Assembly (NCBI GenBank): GCA_963840665.1
Contig: CAWIZO010000011.1
Span: 775,043-839,042 of the forward strand
DNA length: 64,000 nt
Direction of reading: 5' to 3'
Origin: DATFTE01 sp963840665
GTDB lineage: Bacteria; Acidobacteriota; Terriglobia; Terriglobales; Acidobacteriaceae
This document shows positions 33,756-42,650 of the stretch, piece by piece (the first letter of the stretch is position 1; each line of letters starts with the position of its first letter). The position numbers and the translations under genes were made by a program. Under the pieces are notes generated by a model. That model was not told where the DNA came from and did no database searches. It saw only the letters and a list, made by a program, of their open reading frames with translations.

Positions 33756-34068
33756 ACTGCGCTCCTTGAACTACTAGTTTGCCTTTCGGTACGGCTTTTC
33801 AGAGTTCGGCCTTGCTGACTTGCACCAAGAGACGGACGGGCACCGGGTCGTGCGTTCTATCGCGTGTGGCTGTTTTGGAATTGCAACGTACTCGCGACGT
33901 GCCGGAGGAGAGAGTACGTGGGCTGGAAAACTTCTTCTTTCAATACAGCATAGACGGTATCGAACGGGCTCAACAATAAGTCGAAAACCTTAGGCGCTGT
34001 GGAAAATCTCTGGCGTCGGAGACCAAGCAGCTATCGGGAAGTGGATCAAGAAGTGTGAACGGATGGAG

Positions 34069-34117
34069 ATGGTGCGCCCTGAGAGATTCGAACTCCCGAC
34101 CTTCTGGTTCGTAGCCA
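34069..34117 (-). tRNA. tRNA-Arg(ACG) 3' fragment
   Basis: Minus-strand sequence TGGCTACGAACCAG gives the anticodon stem-loop with anticodon ACG. It is followed by a GGTC variable loop, the T-arm GGGAGTTCGAATCTCTC, and the 3' acceptor strand AGGGCGC plus A and encoded CCA. The D-arm and 5' acceptor strand are missing: the upstream sequence changes just before the anticodon stem. This is the pattern left when an element integrates into a tRNA gene and restores the intact copy at its far end. The missing half lies on the high-coordinate side, so the inserted island should extend rightwards from here. Confidence 0.75.
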
Positions 34118-34309
34118 TGTTCAGAGGGTATGGTCTGAATAGTGTGGGCTTGTATCTGGTTGGAAAATATGGAAGGGCAGGGAAGATGTCTAACTCAGAT
34201 ACAGTCCCACACAAGCAGGTACTCCCTACAATTCTCACTACACTTCTCTTGGCTTTCGTTCCCCATTTCACGCACGGAAAGCGCAACACTGCTTTCCACT
34301 TATAATTTG

Positions 34310-34822
34310 ATGGCGGTGACTATCGTCATTCCAAAGCGCGCAATTATTCTACTGGCCGGAATCCCTGCATCGGGCAAGGGGGAGTTCGCTAAATATCTGG
34401 AGCGGACATACGGGTTCGCACACTATGACCTTGAAAATTATCCGCACGGTTGGAACCACCCAAAACTGAAAGCAATATGGGACGCAGGCCGGGCGCAGTT
34501 CCTTGCGGAACTATTCAAGGTGCACGAGCGGATCGTGCTCGATTGGGGTTTCCCGCCCCACTGTCTCCCATGGATTGAGGAGCTACAGTCGCTCGGCGTG
34601 CAACTGATCTGGTTCGACGCAGACCTTGTCCGCGCACGGCAGGAGTTTGTGAAGCGCCAGCGTGGCGGAGTTGGGGACTTTGACAAACAGGTCACTGGAA
34701 TCCAGAAAGCCGGATTTCCGAGCACCTTGCGAAATTGTGTGATAATCCCAGCCTTGTCAGCCGACAAAGGCTTCTTGGACTTTCGGGACATTGCAAGTGT
34801 TGTCTTCCAGCGACGACAGTGA
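34310..34822 (+). CDS. P-loop kinase-like protein
   Basis: The 170-residue product starts MAVTIVIPKRAIILLAGIPA and has a Walker A motif in GIPASGKGEFAKYL (residues about 17-24). Asp/Lys-rich segments follow, such as LDWGFPPHCL and WFDADLVRARQEF. It resembles AAA_33-type small kinases. No partner gene is adjacent. It is the first gene inside the proposed island. Confidence 0.7.
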   Translation: MAVTIVIPKRAIILLAGIPASGKGEFAKYLERTYGFAHYDLENYPHGWNHPKLKAIWDAGRAQFLAELFKVHERIVLDWGFPPHCLPWIEELQSLGVQLIWFDADLVRARQEFVKRQRGGVGDFDKQVTGIQKAGFPSTLRNCVIIPALSADKGFLDFRDIASVVFQRRQ

Positions 34823-34889
34823 CTCTTATCCCAGACTCGTGTAAAGCAGTCGCTACTTGGTCCGCTTGTTGGCTCTCTTCCGACGAGCT

Positions 34890-34985
34890 TCAGTCTGCAG
34901 CCTTTGCCGCCTTCGTGGCGATTTCCTTTCTTTGCTCTGGCGACATGCGCGAGTTCCTAACCTTGGCCCCTTTCTTTCCCATCAT
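34890..34985 (-). CDS. Possible very small basic protein
   Basis: The frame MMGKKGAKVRNSRMSPEQRK followed by EIATKAAKAAD resembles the N-terminal part of short phage/plasmid proteins of the SPEQR-KA-KAA type, but stops after about 31 residues. No ribosome site is clear; it may be a remnant. Confidence 0.25.
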   Translation of the reverse strand: MMGKKGAKVRNSRMSPEQRKEIATKAAKAAD

Positions 34986-35112
34986 GGAAAAGTAACGTGA
35001 CAACTGGGAGTCGTCTGGCAGGTCGGCATGCGGGCAAGAGTCTACAGGTCGCGTCCTTGTCTCAGGACGGGATAACGAGGCAATAACTTTGGCACTAACC
35101 ATGGTTGACTGA

Positions 35113-35853
35113 CTAAACTGCCCTCGATGCGGCAACGGCTCTGGCGGCTTTCCAGTCGTCCCAAGAGGTTTGGCCAGACGCCATCCATTCATCGAAGTTG
35201 GTCAAAAGGTCCGCCATTTCATCAAAATAGGCATGTGTCAGCGGTATCAGTCCGCGTTCTGGTATTAGCGAATACTGAACGCCAGTGTTGGGGTCGTCTG
35301 GGAACGATGCCGACATGAGGCATTGCAATCGCATTTTGTCACGCGCAGTGAGATTCCACGCACCAGTTCCAATACAGTTGCAGTAAGCGTTCAGGCACGT
35401 GGTCTGTGCTGGCAAAGTTGGCTCCGCAGCTTGCAGGAGCATACTCTCTAGACATCCGTGGCTACTTGCTCCAATCCTCGGGAACGGCAACATGATTATT
35501 ACGATGTATGGTGTCTCGGGTTTATTCCCTTTGACAATCCGCGCTTTATGAAGCGGTTCATTTGGATGGGGCCAGCCATCGGGTATTTGACCACGTACAT
35601 TCAAAAAAGAGTCACGCGGAGTCTCATCATTGTCAGCAACAATGATGACTGATTTCAGCCTCTCTCCCCCTAAGCCCTTGATCGCGCTGAGACGATTCCC
35701 GAAGCTCGATTTTCCTGACACACCATGAATGTCGAAACCGTTAATGGCCCGTGCTTGGCATAGGGATTTAAAGAAAGCGGCATCACTAACTCCCTCGCCG
35801 ATAATCACGCGACCTTCGGTGATTTCTAATTTTGGAGACGGAAGGGGCGACAA
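35113..35853 (-). CDS. DUF3226-like TOPRIM protein (partner of AAA ATPase)
   Basis: The 246-residue product (TTG start at 35853 with AGGTGAG upstream) shows TOPRIM signatures: the Glu in VIIGEGVSDAAFF (residues about 16-28) and the acidic IIVADNDE motif near 70. This fits the DUF3226/OLD-type TOPRIM fold, which can cleave nucleic acid. It is 8 bp after the AAA ATPase gene, and its ribosome site overlaps that gene's stop, so both are made together. The pair resembles two-gene anti-phage systems in which an ABC-type ATPase controls a TOPRIM nuclease effector (for example PARIS-like arrangements). Family placement is by motif only. Confidence 0.6.
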   Translation of the reverse strand: MSPLPSPKLEITEGRVIIGEGVSDAAFFKSLCQARAINGFDIHGVSGKSSFGNRLSAIKGLGGERLKSVIIVADNDETPRDSFLNVRGQIPDGWPHPNEPLHKARIVKGNKPETPYIVIIMLPFPRIGASSHGCLESMLLQAAEPTLPAQTTCLNAYCNCIGTGAWNLTARDKMRLQCLMSASFPDDPNTGVQYSLIPERGLIPLTHAYFDEMADLLTNFDEWMASGQTSWDDWKAARAVAASRAV

Positions 35854-35861
35854 TCGTTAAC

Positions 35862-36920
35862 TCACCTAACTTCAAAATTCTCCTGCATGGCTGCGGCATA
35901 ACTATCTCCAGGGACGATTGTTACGATCGGCTGATGCCCCTTCTCTTTCTCAAGGCGTATCAGGCAGAAATCTTTCGCCCCACGTTGAGACCCCGTTATG
36001 GAAGTGGAGAGCATTTGCAAGAACTCATAGCTGTGGGTACTCGCAAACAACTGGACATCGAACCGATCACACAGGGCAACAATGCTATTCAGTAATTTCG
36101 GGGTATTCTTGTAATAGAAGCCACTTTCGATTTCATCGAGTAGTATTACGCCGCCCCGATTCATCACGATAGACACAACAATGTCGATGAACTTCTCTAT
36201 CCCGCCAGACAAATCTCCAACGGGGATCAGCTCATTCAACCCGTTCACGTCAACGTGCAAGATTGGCTCTCCCGCCACCATCTCCAATGATATAGCTTCG
36301 ATTTCATCAAAGATAGATTTCACTGCCTCGAAAACAGGGCCAGCCTTTCTTGTCCTGCTCAGATTTGAATAATACTGGGCATATTCACGCGAACTGGGGG
36401 CGCGTGGCGTTATTAGAACGATGGGATACACGTCACCAGCAACGTTCATGCGCAGGTTCCCATCTTTAATTTCTACTGTAGAGCGAGAGATTTTGTTCTT
36501 GGAGTCCCATTTGAAAATGATGGGATTAACTGTGAACGCATTTCGTTCCCCCGGATCTCCAATAGGAAGGGTGTAGACATCGAGGTTCTCATAGAAAACC
36601 TCAACCTCTCGCTTACCTTCGCTAGTATCCCAGATGGTAATCGCCGCCTTTGCGCGTTGATCGTACTGATAGAACAAGTCCCGGAACACCGCTTCGTAAT
36701 TCTCCCGGTAGTTCATTTGCATCGGGCCTTCGCCAAGTCCTCTCCAGCGACGAAGGCGGAACCAAATCTCTGGACTATTCGCTCCGGCTAGGAACAATGC
36801 CTCTAGGAGAGCTGTTTTCCCAACACCGCTCTCACCGACGATAAAGTTGAACCGTTTTAAGCCGGTTTGATCCCACTGTCGAAAGCATCGAAAGTTCTTT
36901 ATCGCGAAATGGCTAATCAT
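35862..36920 (-). CDS. AAA_15/21-type ATPase (OLD/AriA-like)
   Basis: From ATG 36920 the product is 352 residues. It starts MISHFAIKNFRCFRQWDQT with Walker A GESGVGKTALLEA (residues about 28-40). The ABC-type signature LSGGIEKFID is near 254, Walker B VILLDEIESGFYY near 278, and the H-switch FASTHSYEFLQ near 312. These are the features of SMC/ABC-like ATPases used in DNA-end or phage-sensing systems. The following gene encodes a TOPRIM protein. The start overlaps the stop of a transposase remnant (TGATG at 36918-36922). Confidence 0.78.
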   Translation of the reverse strand: MISHFAIKNFRCFRQWDQTGLKRFNFIVGESGVGKTALLEALFLAGANSPEIWFRLRRWRGLGEGPMQMNYRENYEAVFRDLFYQYDQRAKAAITIWDTSEGKREVEVFYENLDVYTLPIGDPGERNAFTVNPIIFKWDSKNKISRSTVEIKDGNLRMNVAGDVYPIVLITPRAPSSREYAQYYSNLSRTRKAGPVFEAVKSIFDEIEAISLEMVAGEPILHVDVNGLNELIPVGDLSGGIEKFIDIVVSIVMNRGGVILLDEIESGFYYKNTPKLLNSIVALCDRFDVQLFASTHSYEFLQMLSTSITGSQRGAKDFCLIRLEKEKGHQPIVTIVPGDSYAAAMQENFEVR

Positions 36921-37180
36921 CAAATGCCTGCCTTGCTCAGTCGCTGAACCCGCCCAAAGTTGACTTCTGACACACGTATAACTACCCTCATTTCTGAAGG
37001 ATTGATACGTGCCGCAAAAGCCACCCACCCCGAGCCTTTTGCGGCGCGATTATTGTATCGGAAAACCAGCTCGTCTACGTATCGGAATAAGTGAAACGGC
37101 TCCCCCTCCACACGCTAATCACAAGGTCACCGTGCACCCACTCGTGCACGGAAGATTCGAGGAGGAGCACTTCACCGTTC
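36920..37180 (-). pseudogene. IS1595 (ISXO2-like) transposase C-terminal remnant
   Basis: The fragment GEPFHLFRYVDELVFRYNNR matches the conserved end of IS1595-family transposases (HLHRYVDEFEFRYNNR-like). A short HEWVHGD-type segment in another frame lies upstream near 37130. The middle is missing and the tail diverges, so it is non-functional. It points to past insertion activity next to the ATPase-TOPRIM pair. Confidence 0.45.
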
Positions 37181-37467
37181 GGACGCGGTAAGGCATTGAT
37201 AGTCGGAAATGATGACACTGCGTATGAACGCCAGGTACCGACACTTCCGGCAGGAAGCTGATAGCCTCCTCGCGCCTTTTGTGCTCGTTCTTACCCCGGT
37301 CCCTAGAACGGGGCTGAGAGGGGTCCCCGCTGAGGTTTATGGAGATCCGGCGGGGCTTTTTCGTGCCAAGCAATATCAGACTTTCGCGCGCGGGAAGGCT
37401 CTCAGAGAGGCAGCTCGCTGCTAAACGCTTCAGAAAAGAGTTTCGGGGGGCTTCGGGGGTGGGGGCT
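37181..37467. other. Intergenic stretch with possible terminator
   Basis: No coherent gene is seen. A weak hairpin CCCCGC (37325-37330) / GCGGGG (37350-37355) followed by CTTTTT could terminate plus-strand transcripts. Confidence 0.25.
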
Positions 37468-38055
37468 CTATTTTGGCCACGTGTCGAGGGGATTGCAACG
37501 GTACATAGTTGCCGGAGGGCTGAAATCTATTAGCGGGAGTTGATTAATCACTTGTGAGTTTTCGTTCATTCCGATGTCAATCGGTATTTCAAAACAGAAC
37601 GGTTCTTCAAACTGCCCCGATCCCATTGTTCTATCCTTGTATCGAATCACTCCAATAAACCTTGTTACTTGTGAGCGAAATTCTGGCAATCCAAACGCAA
37701 CGCTCACATTAATATTCTGCGTCTCGTTTGGTGAAATGTCCGGAAGCATTGCTCCTCCCTCTTCTGCCATACCCTTCGTGACGAATATTGCGGCGTTCCC
37801 AGCTACATGACTCCCCTGATTTGTCACAGCAAATACACCTGAGTCAAATTCGAACAGAAGTCCGGACCGGTTATCACCTGGGGTGACGGGGTATCTAGTA
37901 ATTGTGCGTCGCCGAAGTCCAACATTCTGAATGGTTAGCAGTGGACGTGCCTCTTTTTCTTCCTTTGCCTTATCGTGTCGTGAATAGTAGAACGTCAAAA
38001 CCGTCACGACCAGACCAATTATTGCAATCCAACTCACCTTTTTGTCGTCTGCCAT
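37468..38055 (-). CDS. Single-pass membrane protein of unknown function
   Basis: The 195-residue product starts MADDKKVSWIAIIGLVVTVL, an N-terminal membrane anchor. A basic/acidic linker (SRHDKAKEEKEARP) and a beta-rich domain of about 150 residues follow. No family is recognised. It lies in a low-density island region, minus strand, upstream of no close partner. Confidence 0.55.
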   Translation of the reverse strand: MADDKKVSWIAIIGLVVTVLTFYYSRHDKAKEEKEARPLLTIQNVGLRRRTITRYPVTPGDNRSGLLFEFDSGVFAVTNQGSHVAGNAAIFVTKGMAEEGGAMLPDISPNETQNINVSVAFGLPEFRSQVTRFIGVIRYKDRTMGSGQFEEPFCFEIPIDIGMNENSQVINQLPLIDFSPPATMYRCNPLDTWPK

Positions 38056-38282
38056 GGCGCTAAGGCTATATCTAAAGTTTTTCCCCGCGAAATCCTACCA
38101 TGATCGCCCTGGTGTCCCGTGTCCCAAAACCCTAAGAAAGAGAATTATGGGACAGTCCCAAAAGCATCCCTCCGGGAAGGGAGAATTACATCTCCCATTC
38201 CCTGCCGGGCTTGGGCGTCTGATTGGTGTCCACAAACTGTCGGGGACAATTTCGGGACAGGAGGGTGGCTACTCTGACCCTA

Positions 38283-39137
38283 CTAGCGGAATTTGCGACC
38301 AGGCGCAGGGATAGTCGTCGGCCGTTGCGACTTCTTATCGTCAAGCGGCTCAATCGCCTCGTGAAATTCCTGAGGGCTCGTAGCATCCAAGATCTTCGGT
38401 AATGCCTGGAGCTCGGCCTGTCTGTCAATTTGCGTGATGGATATCTGATGGGGTGACCCGGATTGAGAGGACGTCATCAGCGTGCCATCAAAGATAAAAA
38501 CAAGTCCAGCACCCGCGAGGATTAGGTTCCTGATGCCTTCGGTAAAATCCTTAAACTTGCCGGACCACTCGCCTTTCTGCTCTTTTTCCTTATTAGGGCT
38601 CCCGAAATTGAAATTGACGGTCACGCCACCGACGTTCTTATCCTGCTTCAAAGTCTCGACTATTTGCACCGCGAGCTGTGCCTGCGAATTCTCGAACTGT
38701 TTTCTCGTATGGCGCTTGGAGGTTCGCAGCGCGCCCCTATACACGCCCGATCCTTCAAGGAAAGGATATTCCAGCTTGAGTTCGCAGCCAGAGGTCAAAA
38801 TAACCGCCCGCACGAGTGCATCGAACCCAACAGTCCATGTCTCTTTCGTGTAGAAACAGATCGGAAAGACGCGCCTCATAGGAACCTTGTCAAACGCGGG
38901 GAGCAAATTTTGGAACACGAGGCTCTCCCATATCTCGTTCTGCAACCTGCGTAACTTGATCTCTGCCATGAGCTCACGATTGGCTTCGTATGAAACACGC
39001 CCTAGCTCATACGCTCGCAGTTCGTGGTCGAGTATCGATTGGAGTCTGTCTTTAATCTGCGTGATCGTCTCATCAGGCATCCCTTGAGGTGTCTTCAAAT
39101 CCTGAGAGCCCTTGAACAAAATCCTGTCGTCACTCAT
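38283..39137 (-). CDS. Hypothetical protein, mixed alpha/beta
   Basis: The product from ATG 39137 (284 residues, MSDDRILFKGSQDLKTPQG) has a helical N-terminal half (residues 20-75). It then has aromatic-rich segments (RRVFPICFYTKETWTVGFDA) and one possible hydrophobic helix near GIRNLILAGAGLVFIFDGTL. A second ATG at 39146 is also possible. No family or motif is recognised. It is intact, in contrast to the decayed genes next to it. Confidence 0.5.
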   Translation of the reverse strand: MSDDRILFKGSQDLKTPQGMPDETITQIKDRLQSILDHELRAYELGRVSYEANRELMAEIKLRRLQNEIWESLVFQNLLPAFDKVPMRRVFPICFYTKETWTVGFDALVRAVILTSGCELKLEYPFLEGSGVYRGALRTSKRHTRKQFENSQAQLAVQIVETLKQDKNVGGVTVNFNFGSPNKEKEQKGEWSGKFKDFTEGIRNLILAGAGLVFIFDGTLMTSSQSGSPHQISITQIDRQAELQALPKILDATSPQEFHEAIEPLDDKKSQRPTTIPAPGRKFR

Positions 39138-39183
39138 GGCCCGCATACTTTAGCACGGTTCACGTCTTAATCCAGCCAACGCT

Positions 39184-40180
39184 TCACCGTCGTTTACCAA
39201 CTCCCAGCGCTGAGGCAATATCCCTTAGACTCTTTCCTTCTTTCTTCATCCGCAACGCCTCCGCACTTTGTATCCCTTATCTCGCAACTCAGGGCGGCCA
39301 GCATGCGGTTTGTTGTCTCCGAAACTGCCGGCGAACCCTGGCGGCTCCGTGAGCTGGAAATATCCTGTCTGATCGATGGACGGCCGACCTTGGATGATAG
39401 AGGGTCCGCACGGCGAAAAGTCTCGAGCTTTCACGTTCTGAACGAAGATCCGATTGGCCTCCGCATCGATCTGGCTCAGTCCCCAGCATGTGCAGAGCAT
39501 TGCTCCGATGTCGCCCGAGCCCGCGGAGAACATTTTCCAGAGTCATCAGGGTATCCTTGCCGAAACTCTTTGGCGAGTGATGGGCACCGGTGATTGTGCG
39601 CGCGCCAGCCCGCTGCAATGCAAAGAGCGTATCGGCGAAAACCCTTTGCTCAGCTGCACTGTTCTCGTCCCCAGCCATGAAGCGAATTGCCGTATCAAGA
39701 AAAACATCGGCACCCCTGACTGCATCGAGCAATCGAGGATCGGTGAGCACCAGCGATCGTGGCGCGGAAAGAGTTCTGCAAAATAGACGTTCAGTAATGT
39801 GATCGTGCAAGCGAAACGTCTTGAGGCGGGCGGAGAATGGGCCAAGGCCGGCCTCGGGTATCAGGTAGATGACGCGCTCCGCGGGTTTATTCACAACAAA
39901 GTGATGGAAGAGTTCCCCCTTCCAGAAGAGCCCGTACCATTGCGAGCATGCACAGCGTCTTGCCGTGACCGGCCAGTCCTCCCGATCAGAGTAATGCCAT
40001 CCTGCTGCAAGAAACCTTCGATAGCGAAACTGGCGACCGTTGCATTCATCACGTCATCGTAGGAATGGAAGAGGCTTCGCCAGTCATCAAGCTGCACATC
40101 GTTCCCAGACAGCAATTCAGACAACTGTTTCGCTTGCTCTAGAAGCGTCGCCAGCTTCTCAGGCAGCCTGGGAGTTTATG
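39184..40180 (-). pseudogene. RecA-like/AAA_25 ATPase pseudogene
   Basis: Three frames must be joined to restore a protein of about 330 residues. The N-terminal frame ends in GFLQQDGITLIG. A one-base shift then gives LAGHGKTLCMLAM (Walker A). A further shift gives FVVNKPAERVIYLIPEAGLG and RSLVLTDPRLLDAV. A third gives the DIGAMLCTCWGLSQID block and a C-terminal helix-turn-helix-like SLRDIASALGVGK. The family is phage/plasmid DNA-processing ATPases. No start codon is seen in the first frame. The gene is certainly inactive. Confidence 0.7.
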
Positions 40181-40276
40181 GGGCCCGGGGCCAACCTGAT
40201 CTGAGGAGCGAAAAGGACACTGTTCCTAGCGCAGCAATAGCTATTTCAGAATGATTGCTCCCTCGTCCGATAGGGC

Positions 40277-40627
40277 TTATTTGATGAAGGGCCTTAGCAA
40301 TTTGCGGATGACGTCTAGGTTTTTTTGCATCTTGTCGACGTCAGGCTTGCTGAATTTCGCTACGTCGTATCGTGCGGCGCGACTCTCGTCTTTCAGCTCC
40401 CTATAGTCCGGATAGATCGCTCGGAGTGTGGTGTCGCGATGAATGTTGCTGTCGCGTACCGGGTGAGAACCCGAGTGGACCTTCTTTGTCGCCAGATATG
40501 CTTCGACGTAATGAAGGGCAGCATAGAACACGCCTGAAACCGCCCAATCCCAAAAAGGGTCTCCAAGACTAGCGGCGAATGCTTCGTTGTGCGCGGCCTT
40601 GGCGTAGTGGTCGGATTTTGACGGCAA
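40277..40627 (-). CDS. HEPN-domain-like protein
   Basis: The 116-residue product (TTG start) is all helical, with the HEPN-type signature WDWAVSGVFYAALHYVEAYL and a following SGSHPVRDSNIHR region. HEPN proteins are often RNases or nucleotidyltransferase partners in toxin-antitoxin and anti-phage modules. The canonical R-x4-6-H pair is not certain here. It is the last of three closely spaced minus-strand genes (41295 to 40277). Confidence 0.55.
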   Translation of the reverse strand: MPSKSDHYAKAAHNEAFAASLGDPFWDWAVSGVFYAALHYVEAYLATKKVHSGSHPVRDSNIHRDTTLRAIYPDYRELKDESRAARYDVAKFSKPDVDKMQKNLDVIRKLLRPFIK

Positions 40628-40635
40628 GCGGGAAT

Positions 40636-41034
40636 TTACCTGTGGAAACGTTTGTAAGCGGGCTTTCCAATGCCGTCGACAACTTCGGCGGCAGGGCGGC
40701 CCATCAGGGGATGAACGTAGAAATCGAACTCGAAGTCCGGGTGTGCGTCAATGATCTCTTCTTCTCGGACATAAATCCTGCGACGCACCTCGGGATCGCG
40801 CTCGGAGACCATCACCATAACGCGCATGATTTTACCGTCCTCGATACGATCAACATAGACCTGCTCAACCTCCGGAACGATCGAAAGCTCCAGGCCGATG
40901 AAAATCTCTGGGCTTAAAAGCATGGTGCTCGAATCGTTTCGAACCTGCTGTCTTGGAGTGATCGCTTCACCGCCGATAATATTGGTGGACTCGAATACCT
41001 CCGAGTTGTCACCCCTTGCGGACATCTGGATCAT
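40636..41034 (-). CDS. Hypothetical protein in HEPN operon
   Basis: The 132-residue product has an alternating hydrophobic pattern (VYVDRIEDGKIMRVMVMVSE) suggesting a compact alpha/beta fold. No family is recognised. It starts 13 bp after the gene at 41047 and ends 8 bp before the HEPN-like gene, so the three are probably one transcript. Confidence 0.5.
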   Translation of the reverse strand: MIQMSARGDNSEVFESTNIIGGEAITPRQQVRNDSSTMLLSPEIFIGLELSIVPEVEQVYVDRIEDGKIMRVMVMVSERDPEVRRRIYVREEEIIDAHPDFEFDFYVHPLMGRPAAEVVDGIGKPAYKRFHR

Positions 41035-41046
41035 CTGGAGCCCCCA

Positions 41047-41295
41047 CTAGGCTTTTCGTTTTAGCGCGTCAGGTGCTGTGGTGTTAACCACCGCCTGACT
41101 TGTGATTATGTAGAGCGGGTCGCCGTTCGGCGCCCACGCCCCTTCCACTCTGAGCACTTCAGCCACCACGGTTCGTAACTTCAGAGTAGTTCCGTCGTGC
41201 AATATGTAAGTGTTCCAGCCTTCGCGTTCAGGCTCGAAGTCGATGGGCTCGGCCATAAATTCTTGTCCGCCGACGTTTACCTTGCGTTTCGCCAT
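41047..41295 (-). CDS. Small hypothetical protein in HEPN operon
   Basis: The 82-residue product begins MAKRKVNVGGQEFMAEPIDF and has a beta-rich pattern (YILHDGTTLKLRTVVAEVLRV), similar in feel to small ribosome- or DNA-associated partner proteins. No family is recognised. It is the first gene of the three-gene unit. Confidence 0.5.
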   Translation of the reverse strand: MAKRKVNVGGQEFMAEPIDFEPEREGWNTYILHDGTTLKLRTVVAEVLRVEGAWAPNGDPLYIITSQAVVNTTAPDALKRKA

Positions 41296-41437
41296 TCTGT
41301 TTGTACTCTAGAGGCCCGATCGATTCAGGGGGAGATTACGAACGTTTATACCGAAGGGCCACTATCCTAACAGTGGCCGCCTTATGCCAACAATACACAA
41401 TATATAGCGATTTCCCTGGACGCACCACAAGAACGAT

Positions 41438-42243
41438 CTAATTGGCCCTGTACCTATGATGATTCCCGAGACTTCCGGGATGCAGACCGCTAAGGCGGCG
41501 CACTTGCCGGATCACGGCGAGCACTGATCCCCGAACCAACCTGCTCGGGCCGTGGAAATAGCGATGATCCTTGCACCGGTAGGTCGAACCGCGCCGAGAC
41601 AATCTTCGCCCTCCGGCAGGTATGCGGCTTCGTCCATAATGTACGTGGTGGGATGGAAGGCGCGGATCTTGTCTGCTCCGCTGGGAATCGACGCGACTTC
41701 TCCGCCTCCCTGCCATGCAATTGCAAATGTGCTGAGCCGAGACAGCGGATGCCGTTCTTTGAGCCATGGCTCTTGGTTCTCCCAGAGCTGGCGCACATAA
41801 TCGATCAGGTGCGCACTCTTGTCCTCTGACATCGTCTGTACGACGGTCTCCTCTCGAAGCCATTGGGCAGCCCAGGTCGAAAATCCCATTGCAGCCCACG
41901 ACGTCATCATGGTTCTCGATTTAGGGATGAAGAGAGTTGGATGCCTCGCGAGAAACGCACCGAACAGCGGAACGAAGTAACGCTTTTTCGGAAACGGAGC
42001 CTTGAACGGCAAACCCTGAGCCTCATACTGCGGGTTCTCTGTCTGCGTTAAGTTCGTCAACCAATCCAGCGGGCCGGCGTCGAAGGATGCGACTCGCTGA
42101 GAGCATTTCGCGTCGATGCTGTCATTCGTTGCACGACGGAGGAAAGCATCAATTTCTCTCAGCTCCTCGGGGTCGATGCTCGCGAGCTGCTCCGGGGTAA
42201 GAGTCGCAGTTCGATTCAGGATTTCATCGAGAGCCAAATCCAT
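41438..42243 (-). pseudogene. Phage terminase large subunit, decayed
   Basis: The first 243 codons from 42243 read MDLALDEILNRTATLTPEQL and onward through SRTMMTSWAAMGFSTWAAQW. This leads to a Walker B block TTYIMDEAAYLPEGED and the coupling region ARIIAISTARAG, as in terminase ATPase domains. The frame is lost after 41512 and the nuclease domain is absent. The start overlaps the stop of the DUF5681 gene (TGATG). It is a phage remnant. Confidence 0.65.
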
Positions 42244-42614
42244 CACTGCACCCGTTCGTCAGAATCTTTCGTCTCCCGCAGAGTTTCGAGTGAGCGCAGA
42301 ATGCTTGTAACGTGTTCCGAGGTAGATTTATCGGTAACTGTGGCGTCGAGCGTCACAGCCTGGGCCGGGCGACCAATCAGGCGATCGAACACTTCAGAGA
42401 CGGCCTTAATCGAGCCTTGGCCGTTCGATCCGTAGTTGGCAAGCCAGATCGCTTTCGAGACCATCACCGCCCCGTGAGTTCGGCCCTCAGGATCTTCGGG
42501 GTCAACTTCGCCCATTTGCTTTTTTAGTTCTTTCGCGATTGAAAAAAGGCCCTTCGGACTTCCCTCAGGGTTGCCGGATTGCCCCTTTTTCCATTGATTC
42601 TGTAGGTTCGCCAT
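42243..42614 (-). CDS. DUF5681 protein (small-terminase-like)
   Basis: The 123-residue product starts MANLQNQWKKGQSGNPEGSP, the DUF5681 signature (KKGQSGNPxGxPKG). A GGGAAG ribosome site is close upstream. Members usually lie directly before a terminase large subunit, as here, and act in DNA packaging start. The downstream terminase is broken, so this gene probably has no role now. Confidence 0.65.
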   Translation of the reverse strand: MANLQNQWKKGQSGNPEGSPKGLFSIAKELKKQMGEVDPEDPEGRTHGAVMVSKAIWLANYGSNGQGSIKAVSEVFDRLIGRPAQAVTLDATVTDKSTSEHVTSILRSLETLRETKDSDERVQ

Positions 42615-42650
42615 CACTTCCCGCCTTTAGTACGCACTCGGGCCGTGTCG

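Noticed and set aside
34063..34305. Forward reading frame across the tRNA-Arg fragment
   Set aside because: It overlaps a clear tRNA 3' half on the opposite strand and has no protein-like features.
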